NCBI RefSeq assembly: GCF_016861975.1
Contig: NZ_BOMB01000001.1
Coordinates: forward strand, 434,001 to 498,000
Origin: Actinocatenispora rupis
GTDB lineage: Bacteria; Actinomycetota; Actinomycetes; Mycobacteriales; Micromonosporaceae
Reading direction: 5' to 3'
Length of the DNA stretch: 64,000 bases
Shown piece by piece: positions 25,890 through 34,070 of the stretch (position 1 is its first letter; each line of letters starts with the position of its first letter). The notes beneath the pieces are model-generated. The model made no database searches, was not told where the DNA came from, and saw only the letters and a program-made list of their open reading frames with translations. The translations under genes and the position numbers were made by a program.

Positions 25890-26783
25890 TCAGGCAACGG
25901 CTGCCAGCGCATCGGCCAGGGGTGTCGGCTCGATCCCGAACGTACGCGTGGTCGACGACGCGTCCATGGTGAACGGCCGGGCCCACTGGTAGTACGTGGT
26001 ACGCAGTTCGCGCAGGAAGCTGTTGCCGAGCCCGCCGGCCCACAGCACCGGGTACGGCATGGCGGTGAGTCGGGGCGCGGGCAGTCCGGAGACGTCGGCG
26101 TAGCGGCGCGCGATCTGCCGTACGGTGAGCGGGTCGTGGCTCGGTACCAACCAGGCGCGGCCCCACGCGGTGTCGGTGGTGGCGGCGGTGACGAGGGTGC
26201 GGGCGACGTCGGTGATGGACGTGAAGGTGTGCGGCACGTCGAGCGGCGTCGGCGTGTACGCCCGCTTCCCGGCGCGCAGCGGTCCGCCGATGGCGAAGCT
26301 GAACACGGAGTTGTCCTCGATGTAGTCGCTGGCGCGTACTTCGGTGGCGCGGATGCGGCCGTCGCGGTGTGCGGCGAGCGCGGCGCGCCACATGTCGGCG
26401 CGCATCCGCAGTTTGGGGTGGGTGGCGGCGAGCGGGGTGTCGTCGGTGATCGGCCCGTCGACGGGCCCGTACCCGTAGAGGCAGCTCGCGGTGGCGTGGA
26501 CGGCGCCGGTGCGTTCGGCGGCGGTGAGGAGGCTGGCGGCGAGCGGCGGCCAGTCGGTGAGCCACCGGTGGTACTGGGGGTTGGCGCAGTTGTACAGGGC
26601 GGCGGCGCCTTCGGTCAGGGTGGTGAGCCGGTCGGCGTCGGTGGCGTCGGCGGCGATCCGTTCGGTGCCGTCGGGGCCGCGGCCGCTGCGGGTCACGACG
26701 CGGACCCGCTCGCCGCGGTCGAGGAGTACGCGGGCGGTGGCGGTGCCGACCGGGCCACCGCCGACGATCACGTGCAGGCTCAT
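25890..26783 (-). CDS. NAD-dependent epimerase/dehydratase-like reductase
   Basis: 297 residues. An N-terminal Rossmann fold opens with HVIVGGGPVGTATARVLLDRGERVRVVTRSG (glycine-rich loop GGGPVG). The usual short-chain YxxxK catalytic pair is not evident, so this is an atypical extended SDR, probably a binding or reductase protein of the NmrA-like kind. GGGAGA precedes the ATG at 26783. It is divergent from a TetR gene; the two share an intergenic region with two operator copies, so TetR very probably represses it and the unknown substrate or product may be the ligand. Confidence 0.82.
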   Translation of the reverse strand: MSLHVIVGGGPVGTATARVLLDRGERVRVVTRSGRGPDGTERIAADATDADRLTTLTEGAAALYNCANPQYHRWLTDWPPLAASLLTAAERTGAVHATASCLYGYGPVDGPITDDTPLAATHPKLRMRADMWRAALAAHRDGRIRATEVRASDYIEDNSVFSFAIGGPLRAGKRAYTPTPLDVPHTFTSITDVARTLVTAATTDTAWGRAWLVPSHDPLTVRQIARRYADVSGLPAPRLTAMPYPVLWAGGLGNSFLRELRTTYYQWARPFTMDASSTTRTFGIEPTPLADALAAVA

Positions 26784-26804
26784 GATGTGTCTCCCTCTCG
26801 CAAA

Positions 26805-26821
26805 CGAGATCAGTGCTCTCG
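26805..26821. promoter_or_regulatory. TetR operator copy 1 (reductase side)
   Basis: CGAGATCAGTGCTCTCG, an imperfect dyad located 22 bases upstream of the reductase ATG. It matches the copy at 26858 at 15 of 17 positions. Confidence 0.75.
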
Positions 26822-26857
26822 ATTGAGGCCACTGTCCACCACGCGCCTGCTCGCTGT

Positions 26858-26874
26858 CAAGAGCAGTGCTCTCG
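26858..26874. promoter_or_regulatory. TetR operator copy 2 (regulator side)
   Basis: CAAGAGCAGTGCTCTCG with core AGAGC-AGT-GCTCT, 22 bases upstream of the TetR ATG at 26897. Placement mirrors copy 1, as expected for dual repression and autoregulation. Confidence 0.78.
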
Positions 26875-26896
26875 TTTGTGTGCGATACTCGCTGGC

Positions 26897-27592
26897 ATGG
26901 TGGAACACACGGGAATCCGGGCCCGCGTACGGGCCGAGCTGACCGGGGAGATCAAGGCCGCGGCGCGCCGCCAGCTCGCCACCGAGGGCGCGAACCTCTC
27001 ACTGCGTGCCATCGCCCGCGAGCTGGGCATGGCCTCCTCCGCGCTGTACCGCTACTTCGCCAACCGGGACGACCTGCTCACCGCGCTGATCATCGACGCG
27101 TACGACGGGCTCGGGGAGGCCGCCGAGACCGCCGACGCCCGGTACCGGCGGCGCGGTGACCACGTCGGGCGGTGGCTGGCGGTGGCGCGGGCGCTGCGTG
27201 GCTGGGCGCTCGCCGCGCCGAGCGAGTACGCGCTGATTCTGGGGAGCCCGGTGCCCGGGTACCGCGCGCCGACCGACACGACCGGGCCGGCGAGCCGGGC
27301 GCCGCTCGTCCTGGCCGGGATCGTCGCCGACGCCGCGGCGGCCGGCGCGCTCGACGAGGTCCCCGCGCCGCCGCTGCCGGCGAAGCTGCGCGCCGAGCTG
27401 ACCGCCGTCGCCGGGCAGGTGAACGTCCCGCTCGACGCACCGGTACTGGCCCGGATGATGCTCGCCTGGACCGAGCTGTACGGGGCGATCAGCTTCGAAC
27501 TGTTCGGCCAGCTCGACAACCTCGTGGGTCGGCGCGACGAGTGGTTCGACTACCAGGCGCGCAGCATGGCCGCCCTGATCGGCCTGCGCTGA
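26897..27592 (+). CDS. TetR-family regulator with WHG-type C-terminal domain
   Basis: 231 residues. The HTH is LSLRAIARELGMASSALYRYFANRDDLLTALI (about 35-66). The C-terminal half contains RALRGWALAAPSEYALILGSPVPGYRAP, typical of TetR proteins with a WHG domain. It is divergent from the reductase at 25890 and expected to bind the two 17-bp dyads between them. ATG start; no strong ribosome site is visible, and the message may be leaderless or nearly so. Confidence 0.92.
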   Translation: MVEHTGIRARVRAELTGEIKAAARRQLATEGANLSLRAIARELGMASSALYRYFANRDDLLTALIIDAYDGLGEAAETADARYRRRGDHVGRWLAVARALRGWALAAPSEYALILGSPVPGYRAPTDTTGPASRAPLVLAGIVADAAAAGALDEVPAPPLPAKLRAELTAVAGQVNVPLDAPVLARMMLAWTELYGAISFELFGQLDNLVGRRDEWFDYQARSMAALIGLR

Positions 27593-27647
27593 CTGCCGGT
27601 CGTGTCGGGGCGACCGTGCCGGACGGGCCTGCGCTGACCGCCGGTCG
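27581..27647. repeat. Duplicated gene tail after the TetR gene
   Basis: The last codons, stop and following bases (27581-27602) recur at 27626-27647 with 21 of 22 identical positions. The second copy is outside the gene. Confidence 0.85.
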
Positions 27648-27676
27648 ACCGCGCCGCGCCGGACCGGCCGGCGGGG

Positions 27677-28333
27677 TCAGGTGGCGGACCAGGCGTACAG
27701 GTGCTCGGGTCGGCCGGTCGAGCCGTACCGCAGGCTCATGGTGGCCTGGCCGTGGTCGGCCAGCGCGGACAGGTACCGCTGGGCGGTGGCGCGCGCGATC
27801 CCGAGTTCGGCGGCGATCGCCGCGGCGGACCGGGGTTCCGGCGCGGCGCGCAGCGTGTCGGCCACCAGCCGGGCGGTCACGGGGGAGTGGCCCTTGGGCG
27901 GCGCGGTGCGGTCCCCGTCGTGCAGCAGCCGTACGGCGCGGTCGACGTCCGCCTGTCCCAGCGCGCCGCCCTCGAACACCGCCCGGTACCGGGCGTACGC
28001 GCGGAGCCGGTCGGCGAGCTGCTCCGCGGTGAACGGCTTGACCAGGTAGTTGAGCGCGCCGCGGGCGAGCGCCGTGCGTACGGTGGCGGGGTCGGCGGCG
28101 GCGGTCAGCATGATCGTGTCGACGGACAGCTCGGCGAGCAGGTCGAGACCGGACGCGTCCGGCAGGTACCGGTCGAGCAGGACGAGATCGGGCCGGGTGT
28201 CGGCGACGAGGGCCCGCGCGTCGGCGACGGTGCGGGCGGTGCCGACCACCGCGAAGCCGGGAACCCGTTCGGTGAACGCCACGTGCACCTCGGCGACCCG
28301 GAAGTCGTCCTCCACCACCAGTACCCGGATCAC
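27677..28333 (-). CDS. CitB/DcuR-type response regulator
   Basis: 218 residues. Receiver domain VIRVLVVEDDFRVAEVH with acidic pocket Asp9/Asp10, phospho-acceptor Asp54 in LVLLDRYLPD, Thr in MLTAAAD and Lys in LVKPF. The C-terminal HTH is SAAAIAAELGIARATAQRYLSALADHG, as in CitT/DcuR-like regulators. The GTG at 28333 follows AGAGGA and overlaps the kinase stop by four bases (GTGA). It probably regulates the divergent ABC importer at 30143. Confidence 0.93.
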   Translation of the reverse strand: MIRVLVVEDDFRVAEVHVAFTERVPGFAVVGTARTVADARALVADTRPDLVLLDRYLPDASGLDLLAELSVDTIMLTAAADPATVRTALARGALNYLVKPFTAEQLADRLRAYARYRAVFEGGALGQADVDRAVRLLHDGDRTAPPKGHSPVTARLVADTLRAAPEPRSAAAIAAELGIARATAQRYLSALADHGQATMSLRYGSTGRPEHLYAWSAT

Positions 28334-30048
28334 ACCGGTCCTCTCGCCGTCTCCGCCGTCCGCACCGCCAGTACACCAGGCATCTGGGCGACGAACACGG
28401 CACCGTGGTCGGCGCCACCCGGATCGGCGAGGGTGGCGTCCCCGCCGCGGCTGCGGGCGGCCTGCCGGGTGAGGGCGAGGCCGAGGCCGTGGCCGACGGA
28501 CAGCCGGGTGGTGAACCCGTCGGTGAAGATCTTCGCCCGCAGCTCCACCGGTACGCCGTCGCCCGAGTCGGCCACGGACACGTGCAGCGTGTCGCCGTCG
28601 GCGAGCAACGTCACCTCGACGTACGCGGGGGTGCGGGTGCCGAGGCGCGCCGCGCGTACGGCGTTGTCGAGCAGGTTGCCGACGACGGTGGTGACCTCGA
28701 CCGGTGCGGTCACGCCGCCGGGTACCCAGGTTGTGTCCGCGATCTCCAGCCGTACGTCGGACTCGGCGGCCTCGGCGGTCTTCGCCGCCAGGAACGCCTG
28801 CAGGTACGGGTCGCGCACGGCGTCCGGTGCCGGGCCGACCGCGGCCGGCGCGTCGTGCAGCGCGTGCAGGTACTCGACGGCTTCGGCGTGGTGGTCGGTC
28901 TGGAGCAGCCCGGCGAGGGTGTGCAGCCGGTTGGCGAACTCGTGCCGCTGCGCGCGCAGCGCGCCGGACAGCGACCGGACCGTGTCGAGTTCCCGGGTCA
29001 GCGTCTCCACGTCGGTACGGTCCCGCAACGTCAGTACGGTGCCGAGGTCGTGCGCGTCCCGGCGTACCTGGCGGCGGGTGACGACCAGGACCCGGTCGCC
29101 GGCGACGGCCATCATGCGTTCCTGGTCGGTGTCGCCGGCGAGTGCGGCGCGCAACCGGATCGGCAGGTCCAGCGCGGCCGCCGGTACGCCCGGTTCGGGC
29201 CGGGTCGCCAGCAACCGTGCCGCCTCGTCGTTGCAGACGGTGACCCGGCCGTCGGCGTCGGTGGCGAGCACGCCCTCGCCGATGCCGTGCAGTACGGCCT
29301 CGCGTTCCTGGACCATCTCGGCGAGTTCGTGCGGTTCCAGGCCCAGCGTCTGCGTCTTGAGCCGGCGGGCGAGCAGCGCCGAACCGGCCACCCCGAGCAG
29401 CAGCGCGCCCGCCGCGAACAGTGCCGCATCGGCCAGTACGTGCAGCACGTTGGCGCGGATGTCCTTCGCGGCGAACCCGACGCTCACCTCGCCGACCACG
29501 TGCTTCCGCGCGTCCCACACCGGTACCTTGCCGCGCGCGGACAGGCCGAGCGTGCCGCGCTGGACGTTGACGACCTCGTGCCCGGCCAGCGCCACCGACG
29601 GATCCGTACTCACGTGCTGGCCGAGTTCGGCGGGATTCGGGTGGGCGAGCCGGATCCCGCGCCGGTCGGTGACGACGACGAACAGCGCGTCGGTCGCCGT
29701 GCGTACCCGCTCGGCGCGGTCCTGGACGACGTGGTGCGGGTCGCCGGACGGGATGGCCGCGGCGATGTCCGGGTCGGCGGCGACGGTCTGGGCCACGGCG
29801 AGCGCGCGCTGCCCGTACTGGGTGGTCAGCTGGTTGTCGAGCAGCCAGCCGACGAGCGCGAACCCGACGCCGACGACGAGCAGGACGACGCCGATCTGGA
29901 GGGCCAGGATCTGCCGGGCGAACCGGATCCGGGGCGCCCGGCGGCGTGGGCGTACCCGCTCCCGCCCGGCGCCGGACGGGCGCGTGAGCGAAAGGCGCAG
30001 AAGGCGGTTAACGCGCCTTGAACGAACAATTTCGAGAAGGTTTCCCAC
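28330..30048 (-). CDS. CitA/DcuS-type sensor histidine kinase
   Basis: About 572 residues. A basic N-terminus precedes helix ILALQIGVVLLVVGVGFALVGWLL. An extracytoplasmic sensor of about 130 residues of the CitA/DcuS PAS type (LDNQLTTQYGQRALAVAQTVAADPDI) follows, then a second helix (ALFAAGALLLGVAGSALLA), a cytoplasmic PAS domain (EREAVLHGIGEGVLATDADGRVTVCNDEAARLL), the phospho-acceptor His in RAQRHEFANRLHTLAGLLQ, and an ATPase domain (NLLDNAVRAA; SDSGDGVP-like; VGHGLGLAL). Such kinases sense small carboxylates or related anions outside the cell. The GTG at 30048 with AGGTGA upstream is proposed. Confidence 0.9.
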   Translation of the reverse strand: MGNLLEIVRSRRVNRLLRLSLTRPSGAGRERVRPRRRAPRIRFARQILALQIGVVLLVVGVGFALVGWLLDNQLTTQYGQRALAVAQTVAADPDIAAAIPSGDPHHVVQDRAERVRTATDALFVVVTDRRGIRLAHPNPAELGQHVSTDPSVALAGHEVVNVQRGTLGLSARGKVPVWDARKHVVGEVSVGFAAKDIRANVLHVLADAALFAAGALLLGVAGSALLARRLKTQTLGLEPHELAEMVQEREAVLHGIGEGVLATDADGRVTVCNDEAARLLATRPEPGVPAAALDLPIRLRAALAGDTDQERMMAVAGDRVLVVTRRQVRRDAHDLGTVLTLRDRTDVETLTRELDTVRSLSGALRAQRHEFANRLHTLAGLLQTDHHAEAVEYLHALHDAPAAVGPAPDAVRDPYLQAFLAAKTAEAAESDVRLEIADTTWVPGGVTAPVEVTTVVGNLLDNAVRAARLGTRTPAYVEVTLLADGDTLHVSVADSGDGVPVELRAKIFTDGFTTRLSVGHGLGLALTRQAARSRGGDATLADPGGADHGAVFVAQMPGVLAVRTAETARGPV

Positions 30049-30073
30049 GTGAGCCAGTTCACCTAACGTCCCG

Positions 30074-30134
30074 CTCCGAAGACAAGTCCGCCGACGGAGG
30101 GAACTTTCCCGTCCGCCGGCAGCTACGTTCGGAG
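30074..30134 (+). promoter_or_regulatory. Structured leader that can mask the ABC ribosome site
   Basis: Outer arms CTCCGAA (30074-30080) and TTCGGAG (30128-30134) pair perfectly; the right arm contains the GGAG of the ribosome site for the ATG at 30143. Inside, CCGACGGAGGGAA (30091-30103) pairs with TTCCCGTCCGCCGG (30106-30119) with one mismatch and one bulge. I cannot match it to a known riboswitch class. Confidence 0.5.
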
Positions 30135-30142
30135 GTCCCCTC

Positions 30143-30946
30143 ATGACCACTCCGGTGATCGAACTCCGGGGTGCCACGAAACGCTTTCCCGCCACCGGTT
30201 CCGGCACCCACACCGCGGTGCGTGACCTGACCCTGACCGTCGCGCCCGGCGAGTTCGTCGCCGTGGTCGGCCCCACCGGGTGCGGCAAGTCCACCACCCT
30301 GTCGCTGGTCTCCGGACTGGAGGCGGCGTCGTCCGGCGACGTCCTGGTACGCGGCGAGCCGGTGCGCCGGATCCCGTCCGGCGTCGGGTACATGTTCCAG
30401 AGCGACGCGGTACTCCCGTGGCGTTCGGTGCTCGACAACGTCGCCGCCGGCCCCCGGTACCGGGGGGTGGGCAAGAGGGAGGCGCGCAGCCGGGCGCACG
30501 CCTGGGTGGAGCGGGTCGGGCTCGGCGGCTTCGCCGGGTACTACCCGCACCAGCTGTCCGGCGGCATGCGCAAGCGGGTCGCGTTGGCGCAGACCCTCGT
30601 CAACGAGCCGGAGATCCTGCTCATGGACGAGCCGTTCAGCGCGCTCGACGTGCAGACCCGCGCCCTGATGCAGGACGAACTGTTGCGGCTGTGGGCCGGT
30701 ACCGGCGCCGCGGTCGTGTTCGTCACGCACGACCTGGAGGAGGCGATCGCGCTCGCCGACACGGTCGTGGTGATGACCGCGAGCCCGGCGACCGTCAAGG
30801 CCACCTTCCCGGTACCGCTGGAACGGCCGCGCGACGTCGAGGAGGTACGGCTGACGCCCGAGTTCCTGGAGATCTACCGGGAGGTCTGGGACAGCCTGCG
30901 TACCGAGGTGGCGAAGGCGCGGGAGGAGGCGAGCCGTGTCGGCTGA
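30143..30946 (+). CDS. ABC transporter ATPase, nitrate/sulfonate/taurine type
   Basis: 267 residues. Walker A VGPTGCGKSTTLSLVSGL, Q-loop YMFQSDAVLPWRSVLDNV, signature LSGGMRKRVALAQTL, Walker B ILLMDEPFSALD, switch VFVTHDLEEAIALAD. This is the SsuB/TauB/NrtD cluster. GGAGG lies upstream of the ATG. It overlaps the permease start by 11 bases. The divergent two-component system probably controls this operon, and the leader upstream may add a translational layer. Confidence 0.95.
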   Translation: MTTPVIELRGATKRFPATGSGTHTAVRDLTLTVAPGEFVAVVGPTGCGKSTTLSLVSGLEAASSGDVLVRGEPVRRIPSGVGYMFQSDAVLPWRSVLDNVAAGPRYRGVGKREARSRAHAWVERVGLGGFAGYYPHQLSGGMRKRVALAQTLVNEPEILLMDEPFSALDVQTRALMQDELLRLWAGTGAAVVFVTHDLEEAIALADTVVVMTASPATVKATFPVPLERPRDVEEVRLTPEFLEIYREVWDSLRTEVAKAREEASRVG

Positions 30947-31799
30947 CACACTGTCCACAGTGGACGCCCGTCCGGTCGAGGACGGATCCGCCCTGGTACG
31001 CCGACGCCGACGGCGCCGCGCCCTCGTCTGGGCGGTACGCGTCGCGGCGGTGATCGTGTGGCTGGTGAGCTGGCAGCTCGCCGCCACGTACTGGATCGAC
31101 CCGTTCTACTACTCGAAGCCCACGGCGATCGCCGGCCGGCTGGTCGACTGGTTCACCAAGGGCACCGCGTTCGGCTCGATCTGGACGCAGATCGGGGTGA
31201 CGCTGGAGGAGGCGGTCGCCGGGTTCGTGATCGGCGCGCTGGCCGGTGTCGTACTCGGCATCGTCCTCGGGCGCAGCCGGTTCCTCGCGGACGTGGCCGC
31301 GCCGTTCATCAAGGCGGCGAACGCGGTGCCGCGCATCGTGCTCGCGTCGCTGTTCATCATCTGGTTCGGCCTGGGCATGTCGTCGAAGATCGCCACCGCG
31401 ATGGTGCTGGTGTTCTTCGCGGTGTTCTTCAACGCGTTCCAGGGCGCCCGGGAGGTCGACCGCAACCTCGTCGACAACGCGCGGATCCTCGGCGCCAGCC
31501 GGTTCGCGCTGCTGCGCAGCATCGTCGTACCGAGCGCCACGTCGTGGATCTTCGCGTCGCTGCACTCGGCGTTCGGGTTCGCGCTGATCGGCGCGGTCGT
31601 CGGCGAGTTCACCGGCGCCGACAAGGGTCTCGGCCTGCTCATCAACAACGCGCAGGGCACGTTCGACGCGGCCGGCATCTACGCCGGAATGATCATCACC
31701 ACGGTGCTCGCGCTCGCCGCCGAATGGCTGATCTCCACCGCCGAGAAGCGCCTCCTGCGCTGGCGACCGCCCTCCGCCGGTGCCGACGCACAGATCTGA
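30936..31799 (+). CDS. ABC transporter permease, SsuC/TauC type
   Basis: 287 residues. A basic cytoplasmic tail (RRRRRRALVW) precedes helix AVRVAAVIVWLVSWQLAATYW. The EAA-type loop is EVDRNLVDNARILGASRFALLRSIVVPSA. Helices FVIGALAGVVLGIVLGRS and AALAAEWLIS-like complete the channel for nitrate/sulfonate/taurine-type ligands. GTG start within the end of the ATPase gene, hence translational coupling. Confidence 0.94.
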   Translation: MSADTLSTVDARPVEDGSALVRRRRRRRALVWAVRVAAVIVWLVSWQLAATYWIDPFYYSKPTAIAGRLVDWFTKGTAFGSIWTQIGVTLEEAVAGFVIGALAGVVLGIVLGRSRFLADVAAPFIKAANAVPRIVLASLFIIWFGLGMSSKIATAMVLVFFAVFFNAFQGAREVDRNLVDNARILGASRFALLRSIVVPSATSWIFASLHSAFGFALIGAVVGEFTGADKGLGLLINNAQGTFDAAGIYAGMIITTVLALAAEWLISTAEKRLLRWRPPSAGADAQI

Positions 31800-31825
31800 A
31801 TCCCTTACCCCGCAAGGAGACTCGC

Positions 31826-32869
31826 ATGAGAGTACGGTCCCTCGCGGCCGCTGGACTGGCGGTCGTACTGCTCGCCACCGCGGTCGGCTGCCGCGACTCG
31901 CGCACCGCCGCCGGCGGTACCGGCAAGTCGGGCAACGAGCAGGTGTCCATCATGGTCGGCGGCATCGACAAGGTCATCTACCTGCCCGCCATGCTCACCC
32001 AACGCCTCGGGTACTTCAAGTCCGCGGGCGTCGACGTCAAGCTGCTCACCGAGCCGGCCGGCGCGCAGGCGGAGAACGTGCTGATCTCCGGTGACGTGCA
32101 GGGCGTCGTCGGCTTCTACGACCACACCATCGACCTGCAGACCAAGCACAAGTGCGTCGAGAGCGTCGTGCAGTTCGCCGACGTACCCGGTGAGGTCGAG
32201 GTGGTGTCGACGAAGAAGGCCGGCCAGATCACCTCGCCGAAGGACTTCAAGGGCCACAAGCTCGGCGTCACCAGCCCGGGCTCGTCGACCGACTTCCTCA
32301 CCCAGTACCTGGCCAGCAAGAACGGCCTGTCCAGCGCGGACTACACCACGGTCAAGGCGGGCGCGGGCCAGACGTTCATCGCGGCGCTCAACAACGGCGG
32401 CATCGACGCCGGCATGACCACCGACCCGACCGTCGCGCAGCTCGTCAGTTCCGGTCAGGGCAAGGTACTGCTGGACATGCGGACCGAGGCGGGTGCCCGC
32501 GCGGCGCTCGGCGGCCTGTACCCGTCGACCTCGCTGTACATGGACTGCTCGTACGTGGCGGCGCACAAGCAGACCGTGCAGAAGCTCGCCACCGCGTTCG
32601 TGAAGACGCTGCGGTGGATCAAGGCGCACGACGCCGAACAGATCGCCGCGAAGATGCCGGCCGACTACGCCAAGGGCGGTAAGGACCTGTACGTCAAGTC
32701 GATCCACGACTCGATCGGCATGTTCAACGCCGACGGGAAGATGAAGGAGGAGGGGGCGCGCAACGCGTTGAAGGTCCTCGGTTCCTTCTCCCCGAACGTC
32801 AAGGGCAAGGAGTCCACTGTGGACCTGTCGAAGACGTACACCACGCAGTTCGTGGACGACGCGGGCTGA
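31826..32869 (+). CDS. ABC transporter substrate-binding lipoprotein (NMT1/SsuA-like)
   Basis: 347 residues. Signal LAAAGLAVVLLATAVG then lipobox Cys22. The mature part (SIMVGGIDKVIYLPAMLTQRLGYFKSAGVDVKLLTE, DFKGHKLGVTSPGSSTDFLTQYLASKNGL) is typical of NMT1/SsuA proteins that bind aromatic or aliphatic sulfonates, nitrate, or thiamine-pyrimidine precursors. The ligand is not determined. AAGGAGA precedes the ATG. Last gene of the operon, ending in a strong hairpin. Confidence 0.92.
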   Translation: MRVRSLAAAGLAVVLLATAVGCRDSRTAAGGTGKSGNEQVSIMVGGIDKVIYLPAMLTQRLGYFKSAGVDVKLLTEPAGAQAENVLISGDVQGVVGFYDHTIDLQTKHKCVESVVQFADVPGEVEVVSTKKAGQITSPKDFKGHKLGVTSPGSSTDFLTQYLASKNGLSSADYTTVKAGAGQTFIAALNNGGIDAGMTTDPTVAQLVSSGQGKVLLDMRTEAGARAALGGLYPSTSLYMDCSYVAAHKQTVQKLATAFVKTLRWIKAHDAEQIAAKMPADYAKGGKDLYVKSIHDSIGMFNADGKMKEEGARNALKVLGSFSPNVKGKESTVDLSKTYTTQFVDDAG

Positions 32870-32881
32870 CGCGTGCCGATC

Positions 32882-32912
32882 CGGGTGCGCTCCCCGCGCG
32901 GGGGCGCACCCG
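32882..32912. terminator. Bidirectional terminator, ABC operon / LCP gene
   Basis: CGGGTGCGC (32882-32890) pairs with GCGCACCCG (32904-32912); CCCC-GCGC-GGGG forms the inner stem after a one-base bulge. Confidence 0.8.
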
Positions 32913-32917
32913 TCGCG

Positions 32918-33967
32918 TCACTTGCCCAGGCCGGTGCCCTTCGAGACCAGCTCCGGGTGGGACAGCAGGAAGTTGTCCATGTCGTCGTTGCGCATCGCCT
33001 TGAACAGCTGGTCGTCCACCGGCTGCTGAAGGCTCTCGTTCCCGTCGCCGAGCGACTGGTGCGCCACCTGGAGCGTGGTGATCTTGTCCGAGGTGATCTT
33101 GCGCATCGCCAGCGCCAGGTCCACCACCGTGTACCCGTTGAGGTCCATGGTCAGCGCCTTGCCGGCCGCCTTGAGTACGCGGTCCATCTTGGTCGGGTCG
33201 CTCAGCGTGCCCTTGCTGGTGGCCTGCTTGAGGATCTGCTTGATGAACTGCTGCTGCATCCGCTGCCGGCTGTAGTCCGAGTCGGTGTACGCGTACCGCT
33301 CGCGGACCAGCGCCAGCGCCATGTCCGCGTCGTAGTGCCGGCAGCCCTTCTCGAACGTGTGCCCGCCGAGGCTCGGCTGCGTCGAGGTGAACGTCTTGTC
33401 GACGCACAGCGTGACGCCGCCCAGCTCGGCGGTGATCGCCTTGAAACCGTCCCAGTTGACCATCGCCGCCATGGAGAAGTTCTCCCCGGTCAGCTCCTTC
33501 AGGGTGGTGTGCAGGTTCTGCATGCCGCCCTTGACGTCGTTGACGTCCTTCATCCCGAACGTGAACGCCGCGTTGATCTTCGTCGCGTACCCGCCCTGGC
33601 CGGTGCGCTTGTTGAGCGGGATGTTCACCTCCAGGTCCCGCGGGATCGACAGCAGGTACGCCTGGTCGTGCGAGGCCGGGATGTGCAGCCACATGATCGT
33701 GTCGGTCCGCGGCTTCTCGCCACCGGCCTTCCACGACTTGCGCAGGTCGGAGCCGGCGAGCAGGACGTCGACCGGCCCGGTGACCGCGCTCCCGTGCCGC
33801 GACCCGGCGCCGTCGCCCAGCAGGTCGTCCTGCGAGACGGCGTTGTTGACGTGGTCGGCGACGGCCACGGTCCCCGCGTACGTCCCGCCACTGGCGACCG
33901 CCAGGACGATCCCCGACACGAGGCACAACCTCGCCCACAACGGGCTTCGCTGTCGCCGTCCGCTCAT
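32918..33967 (-). CDS. LytR-CpsA-Psr (LCP) family cell-wall ligase
   Basis: 349 residues. One N-terminal helix (LWARLCLVSGIVLAVASGGTYAG) anchors an extracellular LCP domain. VDVLLAGSDLR, RTDTIMWLHI, YLLSIPRDLEVNIP and the RERYAYTDSDYSRQRMQQQFIK block carry the conserved Arg/Asp residues that bind polyprenyl pyrophosphate. LCP enzymes join glycopolymers such as teichoic acid or arabinogalactan to peptidoglycan. GGGAGG precedes the ATG at 33967. Monocistronic. Confidence 0.93.
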   Translation of the reverse strand: MSGRRQRSPLWARLCLVSGIVLAVASGGTYAGTVAVADHVNNAVSQDDLLGDGAGSRHGSAVTGPVDVLLAGSDLRKSWKAGGEKPRTDTIMWLHIPASHDQAYLLSIPRDLEVNIPLNKRTGQGGYATKINAAFTFGMKDVNDVKGGMQNLHTTLKELTGENFSMAAMVNWDGFKAITAELGGVTLCVDKTFTSTQPSLGGHTFEKGCRHYDADMALALVRERYAYTDSDYSRQRMQQQFIKQILKQATSKGTLSDPTKMDRVLKAAGKALTMDLNGYTVVDLALAMRKITSDKITTLQVAHQSLGDGNESLQQPVDDQLFKAMRNDDMDNFLLSHPELVSKGTGLGK

Positions 33968-34070
33968 TTCGCCTCCCGGTCTGGGGTGGCCACAGCATGC
34001 CGTACCGCCGGGTGTGGTCGGCAGCCGGGCCGACCACTCCACGCCTGAGGTGCGCAACCGGTTTCCGCGC

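Noticed and set aside
25259-25912. Minus-strand open frame of 217 codons across the 96-bp array (Arg/Gly/Cys-rich)
   Set aside because: Repeat units of 93, 96, 98 and 96 bases do not keep frame, composition is Arg/Gly/Cys-rich and no family is recognised. Treated as non-coding repeat.
30049-30142. Guanidine (ykkC) or TPP riboswitch before the ABC operon
   Set aside because: The conserved blocks of either class are absent; only generic hairpins remain.
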